From Labrenzia sp. 011 (GTDB taxonomy: Bacteria > Pseudomonadota > Alphaproteobacteria > Rhizobiales > Stappiaceae): 60,236 nucleotides of DNA. Both the position numbers and the translations under genes were made by a program. Numbering within the stretch: position 1 is the first letter of the stretch; each line of letters opens with the position of its first letter. The notes beneath the pieces were generated by a model. That model was not told the DNA's origin and did not search any database. It worked only from the letters and a program-made list of their open reading frames with translations. The stretch spans positions 1 to 60,236 of the forward strand of contig NZ_QCYM01000026.1 of the NCBI RefSeq assembly GCF_003075075.1. Reading direction: 5' to 3'. Below are positions 1-7,885 of the stretch, in pieces.

Positions 1-2
1 GC

Positions 3-149
3 GACTTCAGGTTCGGCCCGAACCATCACCCGATCCAGGACATTCATGTGCGTGAGGTGATCAAGGAAGGGGATGTCTACACCAACAAGATCATCGGCAC
101 CGCACTGACCAGCCATGCGGATGCCTATTGGTCCGAATGCGACATGTAA
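3..149 (+). CDS. C-terminal end of an ABC substrate-binding protein (partial)
   Basis: An open frame enters from the left edge and stops at 147-149, giving about 48 residues that end in SHADAYWSECDM. The conserved-looking tail (FGPNHHPIQDIHVREV, then TNKIIG) resembles the C-terminus of LivK/Peripla_BP_6 periplasmic binding proteins, where a line on the preferred solute and peptide release precedes the stop. The livHMGF genes follow on the same strand, so this is most simply the binding protein of that importer. The start, signal peptide and ligand pocket lie outside the window, so the substrate cannot be judged. The family call rests on a short tail plus synteny. Confidence 0.72.
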   Translation, partial: DFRFGPNHHPIQDIHVREVIKEGDVYTNKIIGTALTSHADAYWSECDM

Positions 150-154
150 AACAC

Positions 155-188
155 GCAGACTGCGGCCCGGAAGCGGGTCGCAGTCTGC
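155..188 (+). terminator. Strong hairpin between the binding-protein gene and livH
   Basis: GCAGACTGCG (155-164) pairs perfectly with CGCAGTCTGC (179-188), and CCCG/CGGG (166-169 with 174-177) continues the stem. It starts six bases after the upstream stop codon. No U-tract follows, so it may be an attenuator or an mRNA 3'-end stabiliser rather than a full terminator. The rest of the gap to livH at 449 holds no convincing ORF. Confidence 0.65.
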
Positions 189-448
189 AGCGGTGAGAAA
201 GCGATGCCCTGTCCGGTCATTCGCGCCCGGATGCATAAGAGGCGTCTGGTGACGTTGGTCATCAGACGGTCGGGGGCCGCCTCTCCTCCGCAAGGGGAGC
301 GAGGGGAGCGGCGCGAGGGAACTGGACGGCAGGAGACTTTGCAGGACAGAGCACCTTGAGCTGCCTGTGATGTCTGTGCGAATTTAAACGGGGCGGTCGT
401 GAAAGCGAAAAGCCGATCGATTTCAAGTTACTCCAGGGGCGGGGGTTC

Positions 449-1369
449 ATGTCACTGATATTGCTCATAGAGCAGGTTCTCAACGGTCTGCAGTTCGGCA
501 TCATGCTGTTCCTGATGGCCGCCGGTCTGACGCTGATCTTCGGTGTCATGGGGCTGATCAATCTCGCCCATGGCTCGCTCTACATGATCGGCGCCTTCTG
601 TGCGGCGGCGGTTGCCGGCGCCACGGGCTCGTTTCTGCTCGGCCTGATCGCCGCGCTGGCGGGTGCCGCCATTGCCGGCGCGCTCGTGGAGATCGTCGTC
701 ATACGGCGGCTTTACCGGAAGGACCACCTGGACCAGGTGCTGGCGACCTTCGCTCTGATCCTGATCTTCTCGGAAGGCACCCGCTGGATCTTCGGGTCGT
801 TTCCGCTGTTCCTGAATGTGCCGGACTATCTGTCCGGCCCCGTCACCCTGCCGGGAGGAATCCAGTATCCGCTTTACCGGCTGGCGCTCATCGTCGTCGG
901 GCTCGTGGTCGGCCTCGGGCTGTATCTGCTGATTTCGAAAACCCGGCTGGGCGTGCAGATCCGCGCCGGAGAAAACGACCGGGAGATGATCGCGGCGCTG
1001 GGGATCGACATTGCGCGTCTCTACACCATCGTCTTTGCGCTCGGCGCCGCGCTGGCGGGCTTTGCCGGGGCGCTGGTGGGGGCGATTCAGTCGGTGCAGG
1101 TGGGCATGGGCGAACCGGTGCTGATCCTGGCCTTCGTCGTCATCGTGATCGGCGGGATCGGTTCCATCAAGGGAGCGCTGATCGGCGCGCTGCTTGTCGG
1201 GCTGACCGATACGCTCGGCGGCATCTACCTGCCGGAGGCGATGAAACTGTTCCTCGATCCGGCGACGGCGACGGCGATCGGCTCGTCGCTCGCCTCCATG
1301 GCGATCTATGTCCTGATGGCCGCGGTGCTGATCCTGCGGCCCGCCGGGCTGTTCGGAGCGCGGGCATGA
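449..1369 (+). CDS. livH: Branched-chain-type ABC transporter permease LivH
   Basis: The 306-aa product is an inner-membrane permease of the LivH family (BPD_transp_2). The N-terminus carries the family hallmark MAAGLTLIFGVMGLINLAHG, and several more hydrophobic segments continue to the C-terminal LMAAVLILRPAGLF. Length is typical (290-310 aa). The ATG at 449 follows a G-rich ribosome-binding site (about 440-445). With LivM it would form the membrane channel of an importer for branched-chain amino acids, amides or aromatic acids; the substrate is not readable from a permease. It overlaps livM by 4 bases (ATGA), indicating translational coupling. Confidence 0.93.
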   Translation: MSLILLIEQVLNGLQFGIMLFLMAAGLTLIFGVMGLINLAHGSLYMIGAFCAAAVAGATGSFLLGLIAALAGAAIAGALVEIVVIRRLYRKDHLDQVLATFALILIFSEGTRWIFGSFPLFLNVPDYLSGPVTLPGGIQYPLYRLALIVVGLVVGLGLYLLISKTRLGVQIRAGENDREMIAALGIDIARLYTIVFALGAALAGFAGALVGAIQSVQVGMGEPVLILAFVVIVIGGIGSIKGALIGALLVGLTDTLGGIYLPEAMKLFLDPATATAIGSSLASMAIYVLMAAVLILRPAGLFGARA

Positions 1370-2349
1370 TCAGGGAAACCCATGTCAACGCGCTGACCCT
1401 CGCCCTGCTCGTGGCGATCCCGCTGTGGGCGGTCATCGCGGACGAGCCCTTCACCATCACCCTGATGACGCGGGCGGCGGTCTTTGCCATCGCGGCCGTC
1501 GGGCTGAACATCGCGCTCGGTCTTGGCGGTCTGGTCAGTCTCGGGCACGCGGTGTTCTTCGGTCTGGGCGGATATGCGATGGGCATTCTGGCCCATCACG
1601 CCCAGACCTACACGGCCCTGAGCGAATGGCCTGTCCTGATCGAGGGGACGAAGTCCATGCCGGTCATCTGGCTGACCGCCATTGCGGTCTCGTCGCTGGC
1701 GGCGCTGGTGATCGGCATCCTGTCGCTGCGCACGGCCGGGGTCTATTTCATCATGATCACGCTGGCTTTCGGGCAGATGTTCTTCTTCTTCGCCATCTCC
1801 TGGTCGGAATATGGCGGCGAGGATGGACTGTCGATCTATGTGCGCAACGGGTTTCCGGGACTGAACACCCTGGATCCGATCCAGTTCTACGGACTGTGTC
1901 TGGCGCTTCTGTGTCTGGTGCTGGTCTTCGCCTGGCGGCTGGCGAAATCTCCCTTCGGGCTGGCCCTGAACGCGGCGCGGCAGGCTCCGGTACGGGTGGA
2001 GACCGTCGGCCTCGACCCGACCCGCCTGCGTCTGGTCGCCTTTGTGCTGTCCGGCGCCATTGCGGGTCTGGCCGGCGCCCTGTTCGCCGATCTCAACCGG
2101 TTTGTCAGTCCGGTGATGTTCAGCTGGCAGACAAGCGGCGAGATCATGGTTTTCGTGATCCTGGGCGGTGTCGGGCGGCTGTTCGGGCCGGTGGTGGGGG
2201 CGCTGGTCTTCGTCGCCCTGGAACACTGGCTCGGCGGTCTCAGCGACTTCTGGCACATCTATCTCGGGCTGTTGCTGCTGCTGATCGTTCTGTTCGGACG
2301 GGGCGGGCTGATCGGAATGGTCTGCGGACGGGAGGCGGTCCATGACTGA
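1366..2349 (+). CDS. livM: Branched-chain-type ABC transporter permease LivM
   Basis: The 327-aa product is the second inner-membrane permease of the importer. It shows the LivM pattern: an N-terminal hydrophobic block, then IALGLGGLVSLGHAVFFGLG (the conserved glycine-rich motif around residues 50-65), the later VYFIMITLAFGQM segment and a final GGVGRLFGPVVGA motif. The start overlaps the end of livH by 4 bases and its end overlaps livG by 8 bases, so the operon is tightly coupled. The family is certain; the transported solute is not. Confidence 0.93.
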   Translation: MIRETHVNALTLALLVAIPLWAVIADEPFTITLMTRAAVFAIAAVGLNIALGLGGLVSLGHAVFFGLGGYAMGILAHHAQTYTALSEWPVLIEGTKSMPVIWLTAIAVSSLAALVIGILSLRTAGVYFIMITLAFGQMFFFFAISWSEYGGEDGLSIYVRNGFPGLNTLDPIQFYGLCLALLCLVLVFAWRLAKSPFGLALNAARQAPVRVETVGLDPTRLRLVAFVLSGAIAGLAGALFADLNRFVSPVMFSWQTSGEIMVFVILGGVGRLFGPVVGALVFVALEHWLGGLSDFWHIYLGLLLLLIVLFGRGGLIGMVCGREAVHD

Positions 2350-3120
2350 GAAATCCGAGACGGCGGCCCGCACGGCTGAAACGCCCGTTCTGGAAACCCG
2401 GGGCCTGTGCAAGAGTTTCGAGGCCCTGCGCGCCAGCCGGGACATCTCCCTGGACCTGAGGCCGGGAGAGATCCATGCGATCATCGGTCCGAACGGGGCG
2501 GGCAAGTCGACGCTGATCGGACAGATCTGCGGCACGCTGAAACCGGATGCCGGGTCGGTTCATCTCCTGGGGCAGGACGTCACCCACCAGGCCGCGCGCC
2601 TGCGCGCCCGGGCGGGACTGGGCCGCACGTTCCAGATCTCGTCACTGGCGATGGAGGACACCGTGTTGCAGAACGCGGTGCTCGGCGCTCTGGGGGCCAG
2701 TGGCAGGTCCTGGCGTTTCTGGGGAGATGCGCTGCGCGACCGGCGGCTTGTGGAAACGGCCGAGGAGGCGCTGGTGCGGGTCGGCCTGCAGGACAGCGCC
2801 CGCCACCGGACGGCGGAACTCAGCCACGGCCAGCGCCGCCAGCTCGAAGTCGCCGTGGCGCTGACCTTGCGCCCCAAGGCACTGGTGATGGACGAGCCGA
2901 TGGCCGGCATGGGTGCGGAAGGATCCAGGCTGCTGACCGGTTTTCTGGATCAATTGCGCCAGGAGGCGCCGATCCTGCTCGTGGAGCATGACATGGACGC
3001 GGTCTTCTCGCTGGCCGACAGGATCAGCGTGCTGGTCTATGGCGAGGTCATCGCCACCGGATCCGTCGACGAGATCCGTGCCAATGCGGCGGTGCGCGAA
3101 GCCTATCTGGGGGACGAGGC

Positions 3121-3124
<4 letters not shown>
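2342..3124 (+). CDS. livG: Branched-chain-type ABC transporter ATPase LivG
   Basis: The 260-aa cytoplasmic ATPase has Walker A GPNGAGKST, the LivG-type signature LSHGQRRQLE, Walker B ALVMDEPMAG and the switch histidine in LLVEHDMDAV. The C-terminal AYLGDEA is the usual LivG ending. About 20 residues precede the first beta strand, slightly more than typical; the ATG at 2342 lies within the end of livM and no internal start looks better. It should pair with LivF to power the LivHM channel. It overlaps livF by 4 bases. Confidence 0.93.
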
Positions 3125-3807
<683 letters not shown>

Positions 3808-3855
3808 CGCAGCCGGCCGGGTCAAGGCCGGATAATCAAGGGAGAAAACAGAAAC

Positions 3856-3978
3856 ATGACAAACACCCTTCCGACTTTCGCGCAGGCTGCGTCCTTTGCC
3901 GGCGTTGCCGGGCGACGCGAAACGCATGTCCGCCGTGGCCGGCCGGCTGGTCCGTATCCCGCGCAGGGAGACGACTGA
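3856..3978 (+). CDS. 40-codon reading frame between livF and the Rid gene
   Basis: An ATG at 3856, preceded by GGGAGAAAA (3840-3848), opens 40 codons starting MTNTLPTFAQAASFAGVAG and stopping at 3976-3978, with the stop overlapping the ATG of the next gene (TGATG). The good ribosome-binding site and the coupling suggest it is translated. The second half is arginine-, glycine- and proline-rich and looks like out-of-frame GC-rich sequence. This could be a translational coupler or the stump of a longer gene that has been deleted or frameshifted. I do not recognise the sequence. Confidence 0.35.
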   Translation: MTNTLPTFAQAASFAGVAGRRETHVRRGRPAGPYPAQGDD

Positions 3979-4373
3979 TGCCGTCCGAAATCGTTCATCC
4001 GCAGGGCTGGATACCTGCCAGGGGCTATGCGAACGGGGTCTTGACCGAAGGGCGGACGCTGCATATCGGCGGCCAGATCGGCTGGACCGGAAACCAGGTC
4101 TTCGAGACCCGGGACTTCGTCGGCCAGATGGAACAGACGCTCGCCAATATCGCCGCCATTGTCGAAGAGGCGGGGGGCGCCGTGACCGACATCGTGCGCC
4201 TGACCTGGTTCATCATCGACAAGCGCGAATATCTGGCGCGTCAGAAGGAGGTCGGCGAAGCCTACCGCCGAGTCTTCGGCCGGCATTTCCCGGCCATGTC
4301 GGTTGTCGTGGTCGCCGGACTGATCGAGGACGAGGCCCTGATCGAAATCGAGGCCACCGCCCAGATTGGCTGA
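3978..4373 (+). CDS. Rid-family (YjgF/YER057c/UK114) protein
   Basis: The 131-aa protein has the Rid fold pattern: LHIGGQIGW near residue 30, a central FVGQMEQTLANIAAIVEEAGG helix, and the C-terminal ALIEIEATAQIG. True RidA enzymes deaminate reactive enamine/imine intermediates using an arginine in the strand after PA(R)S; here that position reads PAMSVVVVAG, so the arginine is replaced by methionine. It therefore more likely belongs to a non-RidA subgroup whose members are often catabolic or ligand-binding. It is coupled to the frame before it and sits downstream of livHMGF, suggesting a role on the imported solute. Confidence 0.82.
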   Translation: MPSEIVHPQGWIPARGYANGVLTEGRTLHIGGQIGWTGNQVFETRDFVGQMEQTLANIAAIVEEAGGAVTDIVRLTWFIIDKREYLARQKEVGEAYRRVFGRHFPAMSVVVVAGLIEDEALIEIEATAQIG

Positions 4374-4720
4374 TGGGCCGGATTTCAAGTCAGGTGCTTG
4401 GCGACGGTCTTTATACCTATTCCAATTCGTTCCTGTTTTTGAAATAGGTGTTCAAAAATTTATCAAGATAAAATAATTAATGACAAAGAAAATGTGGCGG
4501 AGAAATTCTCCGCCACTCAATACTTCCTAAAAAACATCTATTTGAAAAACATGATACGCTTCCTTATATCTCAAGCGTAGGTCAATATTACTTAAAAAAA
4601 TCCAGGTTGTCAAGTGTTGTTGTTTTTATAGTTTCGTAAGTCTCTGATTTCGCAGCGTTGTTTCGCGCGAGAGTGGACAGCGCTGAAACAGCGCCGTTCT
4701 CTTCACACGCGATTCACACC
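4374..4720. other. AT-rich intergenic gap
   Basis: About 350 bases between convergent genes (the Rid gene on plus, the 66-aa gene on minus). It is clearly AT-richer than the flanks, which marks the left border of the accessory cassette. Apart from the palindrome at 4494-4516 I see no gene or RNA in it. Confidence 0.6.
4494..4516 (-). terminator. Inverted repeat, probable terminator of the minus-strand 66-aa gene
   Basis: GTGGCGGAGAA and TTCTCCGCCAC form a near-perfect palindrome with a small loop. Read on the minus strand the stem is followed by ATTTTCTTTG, a moderate U-tract, so it would terminate transcription coming from the gene at 4721-4921. It could also stop plus-strand read-through from the liv operon. 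Confidence 0.55.
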
Positions 4721-4921
4721 CTAGTCGTGGTCCTGTTTTTCAAGATCCGAGAGACTGACCCGATCAGCCATTTTCACCAGCCACGACAGTGTTTTCTTCT
4801 GCGCCTCATTTAACTGACCAGTTTCACAAATTTGAATCACGGTTTGCCGATGGTAATTCCATGCAAGGAAGAAATCGACGATATCCGCGACATCATCAAT
4901 GTTGGTGCTCTCGGCTGACAA
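4721..4921 (-). CDS. Small hypothetical protein (66 aa)
   Basis: An acidic 66-residue protein beginning MSAESTNIDDVADIVDFFLA and ending in DLEKQDHD. The composition (mixed D/E/K/Q, hydrophobics spaced as in helices) looks like a genuine small helical protein rather than antisense noise, and no larger gene covers it. I recognise no family. It lies divergent from the SARP-type regulator and may belong to the same accessory cassette. A hairpin at 4494-4516 could terminate it. Confidence 0.5.
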   Translation of the reverse strand: MSAESTNIDDVADIVDFFLAWNYHRQTVIQICETGQLNEAQKKTLSWLVKMADRVSLSDLEKQDHD

Positions 4922-5065
4922 TTCACCTGCTCACTCTTACAGTTCATGATGGGGAGAGTTTAGGGGCATGTTGCCCATTGTGAGCGTGAAAAAAGTGTGA
5001 ACCTATTGGTTCCGCCGCGGAACTGCTGTTTTATGAAGCTCCGCATTTTTGTCGAGGCAATGCGC

Positions 5066-6706
5066 ATGTGTGCCAAGATATTGGAAATAAACCTGTTCGG
5101 GTCCTGTTTCGTTCGCTCCATGGAACCGGGTGCGTTTGAAATAACCGGAAAGAAGCATCGCGCGATCTTCGCCTTGCTGGCGACGGCGCCGCACGGGTGC
5201 AGAAGCCGGACTTTCCTGCAGGAAACGCTTTGGGGGATTGCGTGTTACGACACGGGCCGCCAGAGCCTGCGTCGGGCTCTCTCCGATATCAAGGCGGCCA
5301 TGGGCCCTTACTACGGCCAACTCATCACCACCAACAATTCCGAGGTTACGCTCGATCTGGGGAAAGTCGCTTTTGCAGGCAGACCCGGGCAGGGAACATT
5401 CCTGGAGGGGCTGGACGTTCCGTCGCCGGATTTCGTCGACTGGTGCAACGGCATCAGGGCCAAGCCGGACCAGATCTATTCCCTGTTCCGTCCGGCATCG
5501 TCTTCCCTACCGCATCCGCCTGTGCCCACCGTCACGGTGCTTCCGCTGCTCAGCATAGAGAACAATCCGGAACTGACCGTTCTCGGAGACTGGTTCGCCG
5601 AAGAGATCTGCCGGTCCCTTTCCCGCACCAATCTTCTGTCGGTGATTTCCCACCTTTCAAGCCGGTCCTTCGCGGGAAAGCGCATCGATATTGAAGTCAT
5701 TCGCGATAAGCTCGGTGTCGACTATTGCGTGAGCGGAAACATTCACAGGCTGGACGACCAGGTGATCACGGACGTCGATTTCCTGGATGCCAGATCGGGC
5801 CGTATCCTGTGGACCCGCCGCTTCAGCGGAAAGTTCCGGGATTTCATCAGTGACGCGGGGCAGGGGCTCGCGAACATTGTTCAGGCCGTCGGCAGCGCCA
5901 TTGCGTCCGATACCCTGAACTACGTTCGCGGACGTCCCATCAACGAGATTTCCGACCACAGACTGCTTTTGGCCGGTGTCAGTCTGATGCACAGGACAAC
6001 CCTGCGGGATTTCGCGAAGTCCCGCGAGCTGCTTGACGAGGCAGTCAGACGATCTCCCAGATCGGCGGAAGTGCTTGCCTGGCGTGGCAAATGGCACGTC
6101 CTGAGTGTCGTCAACGGCTGGAGTTCCGATCCGGCCCAGGACACCAAAAACGCAGTCGGCAGCACGGCGAAAGCACTCGACATCGATCCTGAGAATGCCT
6201 TCTGCCTGACAATTGACGGATTTGCACACAACAACCTGCTCAGAAGACTGGATGTTGCATCCGACCGTTACGGAATGGCGCTTGAGGAGAATCCGAATGA
6301 AGCGCTGTCCTGGCTGTTGCGCGGCACCTTGTTCGCGTTTCAGGATTCGGGACAGCAGGCAGTTCATGCCGCGGAAAAAGCACGTCAACTATCTCCCATC
6401 GACCCGTTCAAATATTTTTTCGATTCCCTTTGCGCCACAGCCTATCTGTCAGCAGGAGACTACGGGCAGGCCCTGAAGTTCGCGGATATGTCGCTTGAGC
6501 GAAATCAGCGTCATTTGTCCACGCTGCGGGCCAAGATTACCGCGCTTCATTTTCTGGACAGGACGGAAGAAGCAAAAGAGGTTGCTGCTGAGCTTCGTCG
6601 TCGGCAGCCGGGTTTCTCAGTGAAGGATTATATGCGCGCGCATCCGGCTGCGGATTATAATCTCGGGCAAAATGTTGCGCGCGCTTTGAGTGCTGTTGGA
6701 TTTTAA
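5066..6706 (+). CDS. SARP-type transcriptional regulator with TolB-like and TPR domains
   Basis: The 546-aa product starts MCAKILEINLFGSCFV. Residues about 5-100 look like an OmpR/SARP winged-helix DNA-binding domain (RQSLRRALSDIK is the typical recognition-helix region). Residues about 153-290 resemble the TolB/FlgO-like domain of CadC- and adenylate-cyclase-associated regulators (VTVLPLLSIENN, then DWFAEEICRSLSR). Residues about 300-530 are TPR-like helical repeats. I chose the ATG at 5066 because GAGG (5054-5057) sits 8 bases upstream; the frame is open back to a GTG at 4997. It is probably the activator of the three genes that follow, the first only about 30 bases downstream. No transmembrane segment is evident, so signals are probably read through the TPR part. 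Confidence 0.78.
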   Translation: MCAKILEINLFGSCFVRSMEPGAFEITGKKHRAIFALLATAPHGCRSRTFLQETLWGIACYDTGRQSLRRALSDIKAAMGPYYGQLITTNNSEVTLDLGKVAFAGRPGQGTFLEGLDVPSPDFVDWCNGIRAKPDQIYSLFRPASSSLPHPPVPTVTVLPLLSIENNPELTVLGDWFAEEICRSLSRTNLLSVISHLSSRSFAGKRIDIEVIRDKLGVDYCVSGNIHRLDDQVITDVDFLDARSGRILWTRRFSGKFRDFISDAGQGLANIVQAVGSAIASDTLNYVRGRPINEISDHRLLLAGVSLMHRTTLRDFAKSRELLDEAVRRSPRSAEVLAWRGKWHVLSVVNGWSSDPAQDTKNAVGSTAKALDIDPENAFCLTIDGFAHNNLLRRLDVASDRYGMALEENPNEALSWLLRGTLFAFQDSGQQAVHAAEKARQLSPIDPFKYFFDSLCATAYLSAGDYGQALKFADMSLERNQRHLSTLRAKITALHFLDRTEEAKEVAAELRRRQPGFSVKDYMRAHPAADYNLGQNVARALSAVGF

Positions 6707-6734
6707 CATTAGTTTGTTTTTAGTGGAGGGCGGT

Positions 6735-7871
6735 ATGGCCTATTTCGGTGGAGTTGGTGGTGTCGGCGGGGTTGGCGGCGTCGGAGGAGTTGGCGGTGTC
6801 GGAGGTGTCGGCGGCGTTGGTGGAGTAGGCGGCGTCGGAAATTTGAATCTGACTGGTATCGGGAGCTTTCTTGGTGCAGGAGCAGGTCCGGCTCTCGATC
6901 CGCTCACGGTTCAGGGGCTGCAGACAAGTGCACAGGCGATTGCTCATGCCGCCGGAAATGCGGCGGCGCATACGCCGAGCGAGCTCCAGTTCTCGTCTGC
7001 CGATAATCTCAACCATTGGGCGGACTGGGTCAGAGCATCGCTTTATCTCAGCGATTTTCTGAGTGAGCTGCATTGGGATATCAAGGCGGATCCGGGAGGG
7101 GCAGTTGTCTTGTCTCACCGTGCGCGTGGCGGACATGCTCAGCCCTTCTTCGAACTGGTCAGGCCGGAGATTTCCGTGTTTGAAGAACAGGCGAAGATCG
7201 TCCGCTCCTACATGGACCAGCGCCCCGAACGAACTCCCGAAATCCTCAGTCAGCTTGGTTTTCCGACGCCCTATTTCGCCATGATCCTGGGGCTTTATCC
7301 GGCACGGAACCACAACACGATGGAGCTGATCTCGATCACGCAGGTTCTGGCCTCCCATGTTGCAATGATCGTGAAGCATCATCTGGCGATCCGCCGGCCG
7401 GACCGGATAGACGCGATGGTTCTGCCAATGCTCACCACCCCGGGGCACGGCAGTTTCCCCAGCGCCCACGCAACGGAAGCCTTTTCTGTTGCCCGTGTGC
7501 TGGAAGGTCTGATCGATGCGACAGCAGCGCACTATCCGGATGCGGACAAGCGCAAGAAACTTGTTCGCAAGCAGGCGGAACGCGTTGCTGTCAGCAGGAC
7601 GGTCGCCGGTGTTCACTATCCGGTCGACAGCTGGGCGGGGGCGTTGCTCGGGAAAATGGTTGGTGAGATCGTCCTGAACAAATGCGGCGTTTCGCAGCTC
7701 ATGACCGGTCTGAAGTATGAAGCCAGGGCAGACTCCGATTTCATGCTCTCCCAGTACAGGGACCCTGCCTGGAAAGACCATGGGGTGAGTGAACTGCAGA
7801 ACTGCAAGGTCGACAAGAGTTCCCTGTTTGAATGGCTCTGGGAAAGAGCCGTTGGCGAGTTCGACCTTTAA
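6735..7871 (+). CDS. PAP2/vanadium-haloperoxidase-like protein with N-terminal Gly-Gly-Val repeat
   Basis: The 378-aa protein has the full acid-phosphatase/haloperoxidase signature: K214-x6-R221-P222, P242-S-A-H245, and S287-R288-x5-H294-x3-D298, which bind phosphate or vanadate, with His294 as the catalytic base. No membrane helices or signal peptide are visible, unlike membrane PAP2 lipid phosphatases, so a soluble haloperoxidase-like or phosphatase enzyme is more likely. Residues 5 to about 36 are a run of GGV repeats before NLNLTGIGSFLG. I chose the ATG at 6735 (ribosome-binding site GGAGGG at 6725-6730). It sits 28 bases after the regulator and 14 bases before the S8 gene. Whether it halogenates or dephosphorylates cannot be told from sequence. 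Confidence 0.82.
   Translation: MAYFGGVGGVGGVGGVGGVGGVGGVGGVGGVGGVGNLNLTGIGSFLGAGAGPALDPLTVQGLQTSAQAIAHAAGNAAAHTPSELQFSSADNLNHWADWVRASLYLSDFLSELHWDIKADPGGAVVLSHRARGGHAQPFFELVRPEISVFEEQAKIVRSYMDQRPERTPEILSQLGFPTPYFAMILGLYPARNHNTMELISITQVLASHVAMIVKHHLAIRRPDRIDAMVLPMLTTPGHGSFPSAHATEAFSVARVLEGLIDATAAHYPDADKRKKLVRKQAERVAVSRTVAGVHYPVDSWAGALLGKMVGEIVLNKCGVSQLMTGLKYEARADSDFMLSQYRDPAWKDHGVSELQNCKVDKSSLFEWLWERAVGEFDL
6747..6840 (+). repeat. Degenerate 9-bp tandem repeat encoding Gly-Gly-Val
   Basis: About ten consecutive 9-base units of the form GGN-GTN-GGN lie in frame within the PAP2-like gene. Third positions vary among units (GTT, GTC, GTA; GGA, GGC, GGT, GGG) while the encoded G-V-G pattern is kept. 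This indicates an older repeat held by selection on protein sequence rather than a fresh slippage tract. Confidence 0.9.
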
Positions 7872-7885
7872 GCGGGAGCCGGGAC

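Noticed and set aside
1306..2535. 409-codon minus-strand open frame
   Set aside because: Antisense to livM and livG; no recognisable family.
6747..6840. CRISPR-like repeat array
   Set aside because: Units are 9 bases, adjacent without spacers, in frame, and encode Gly-Gly-Val.
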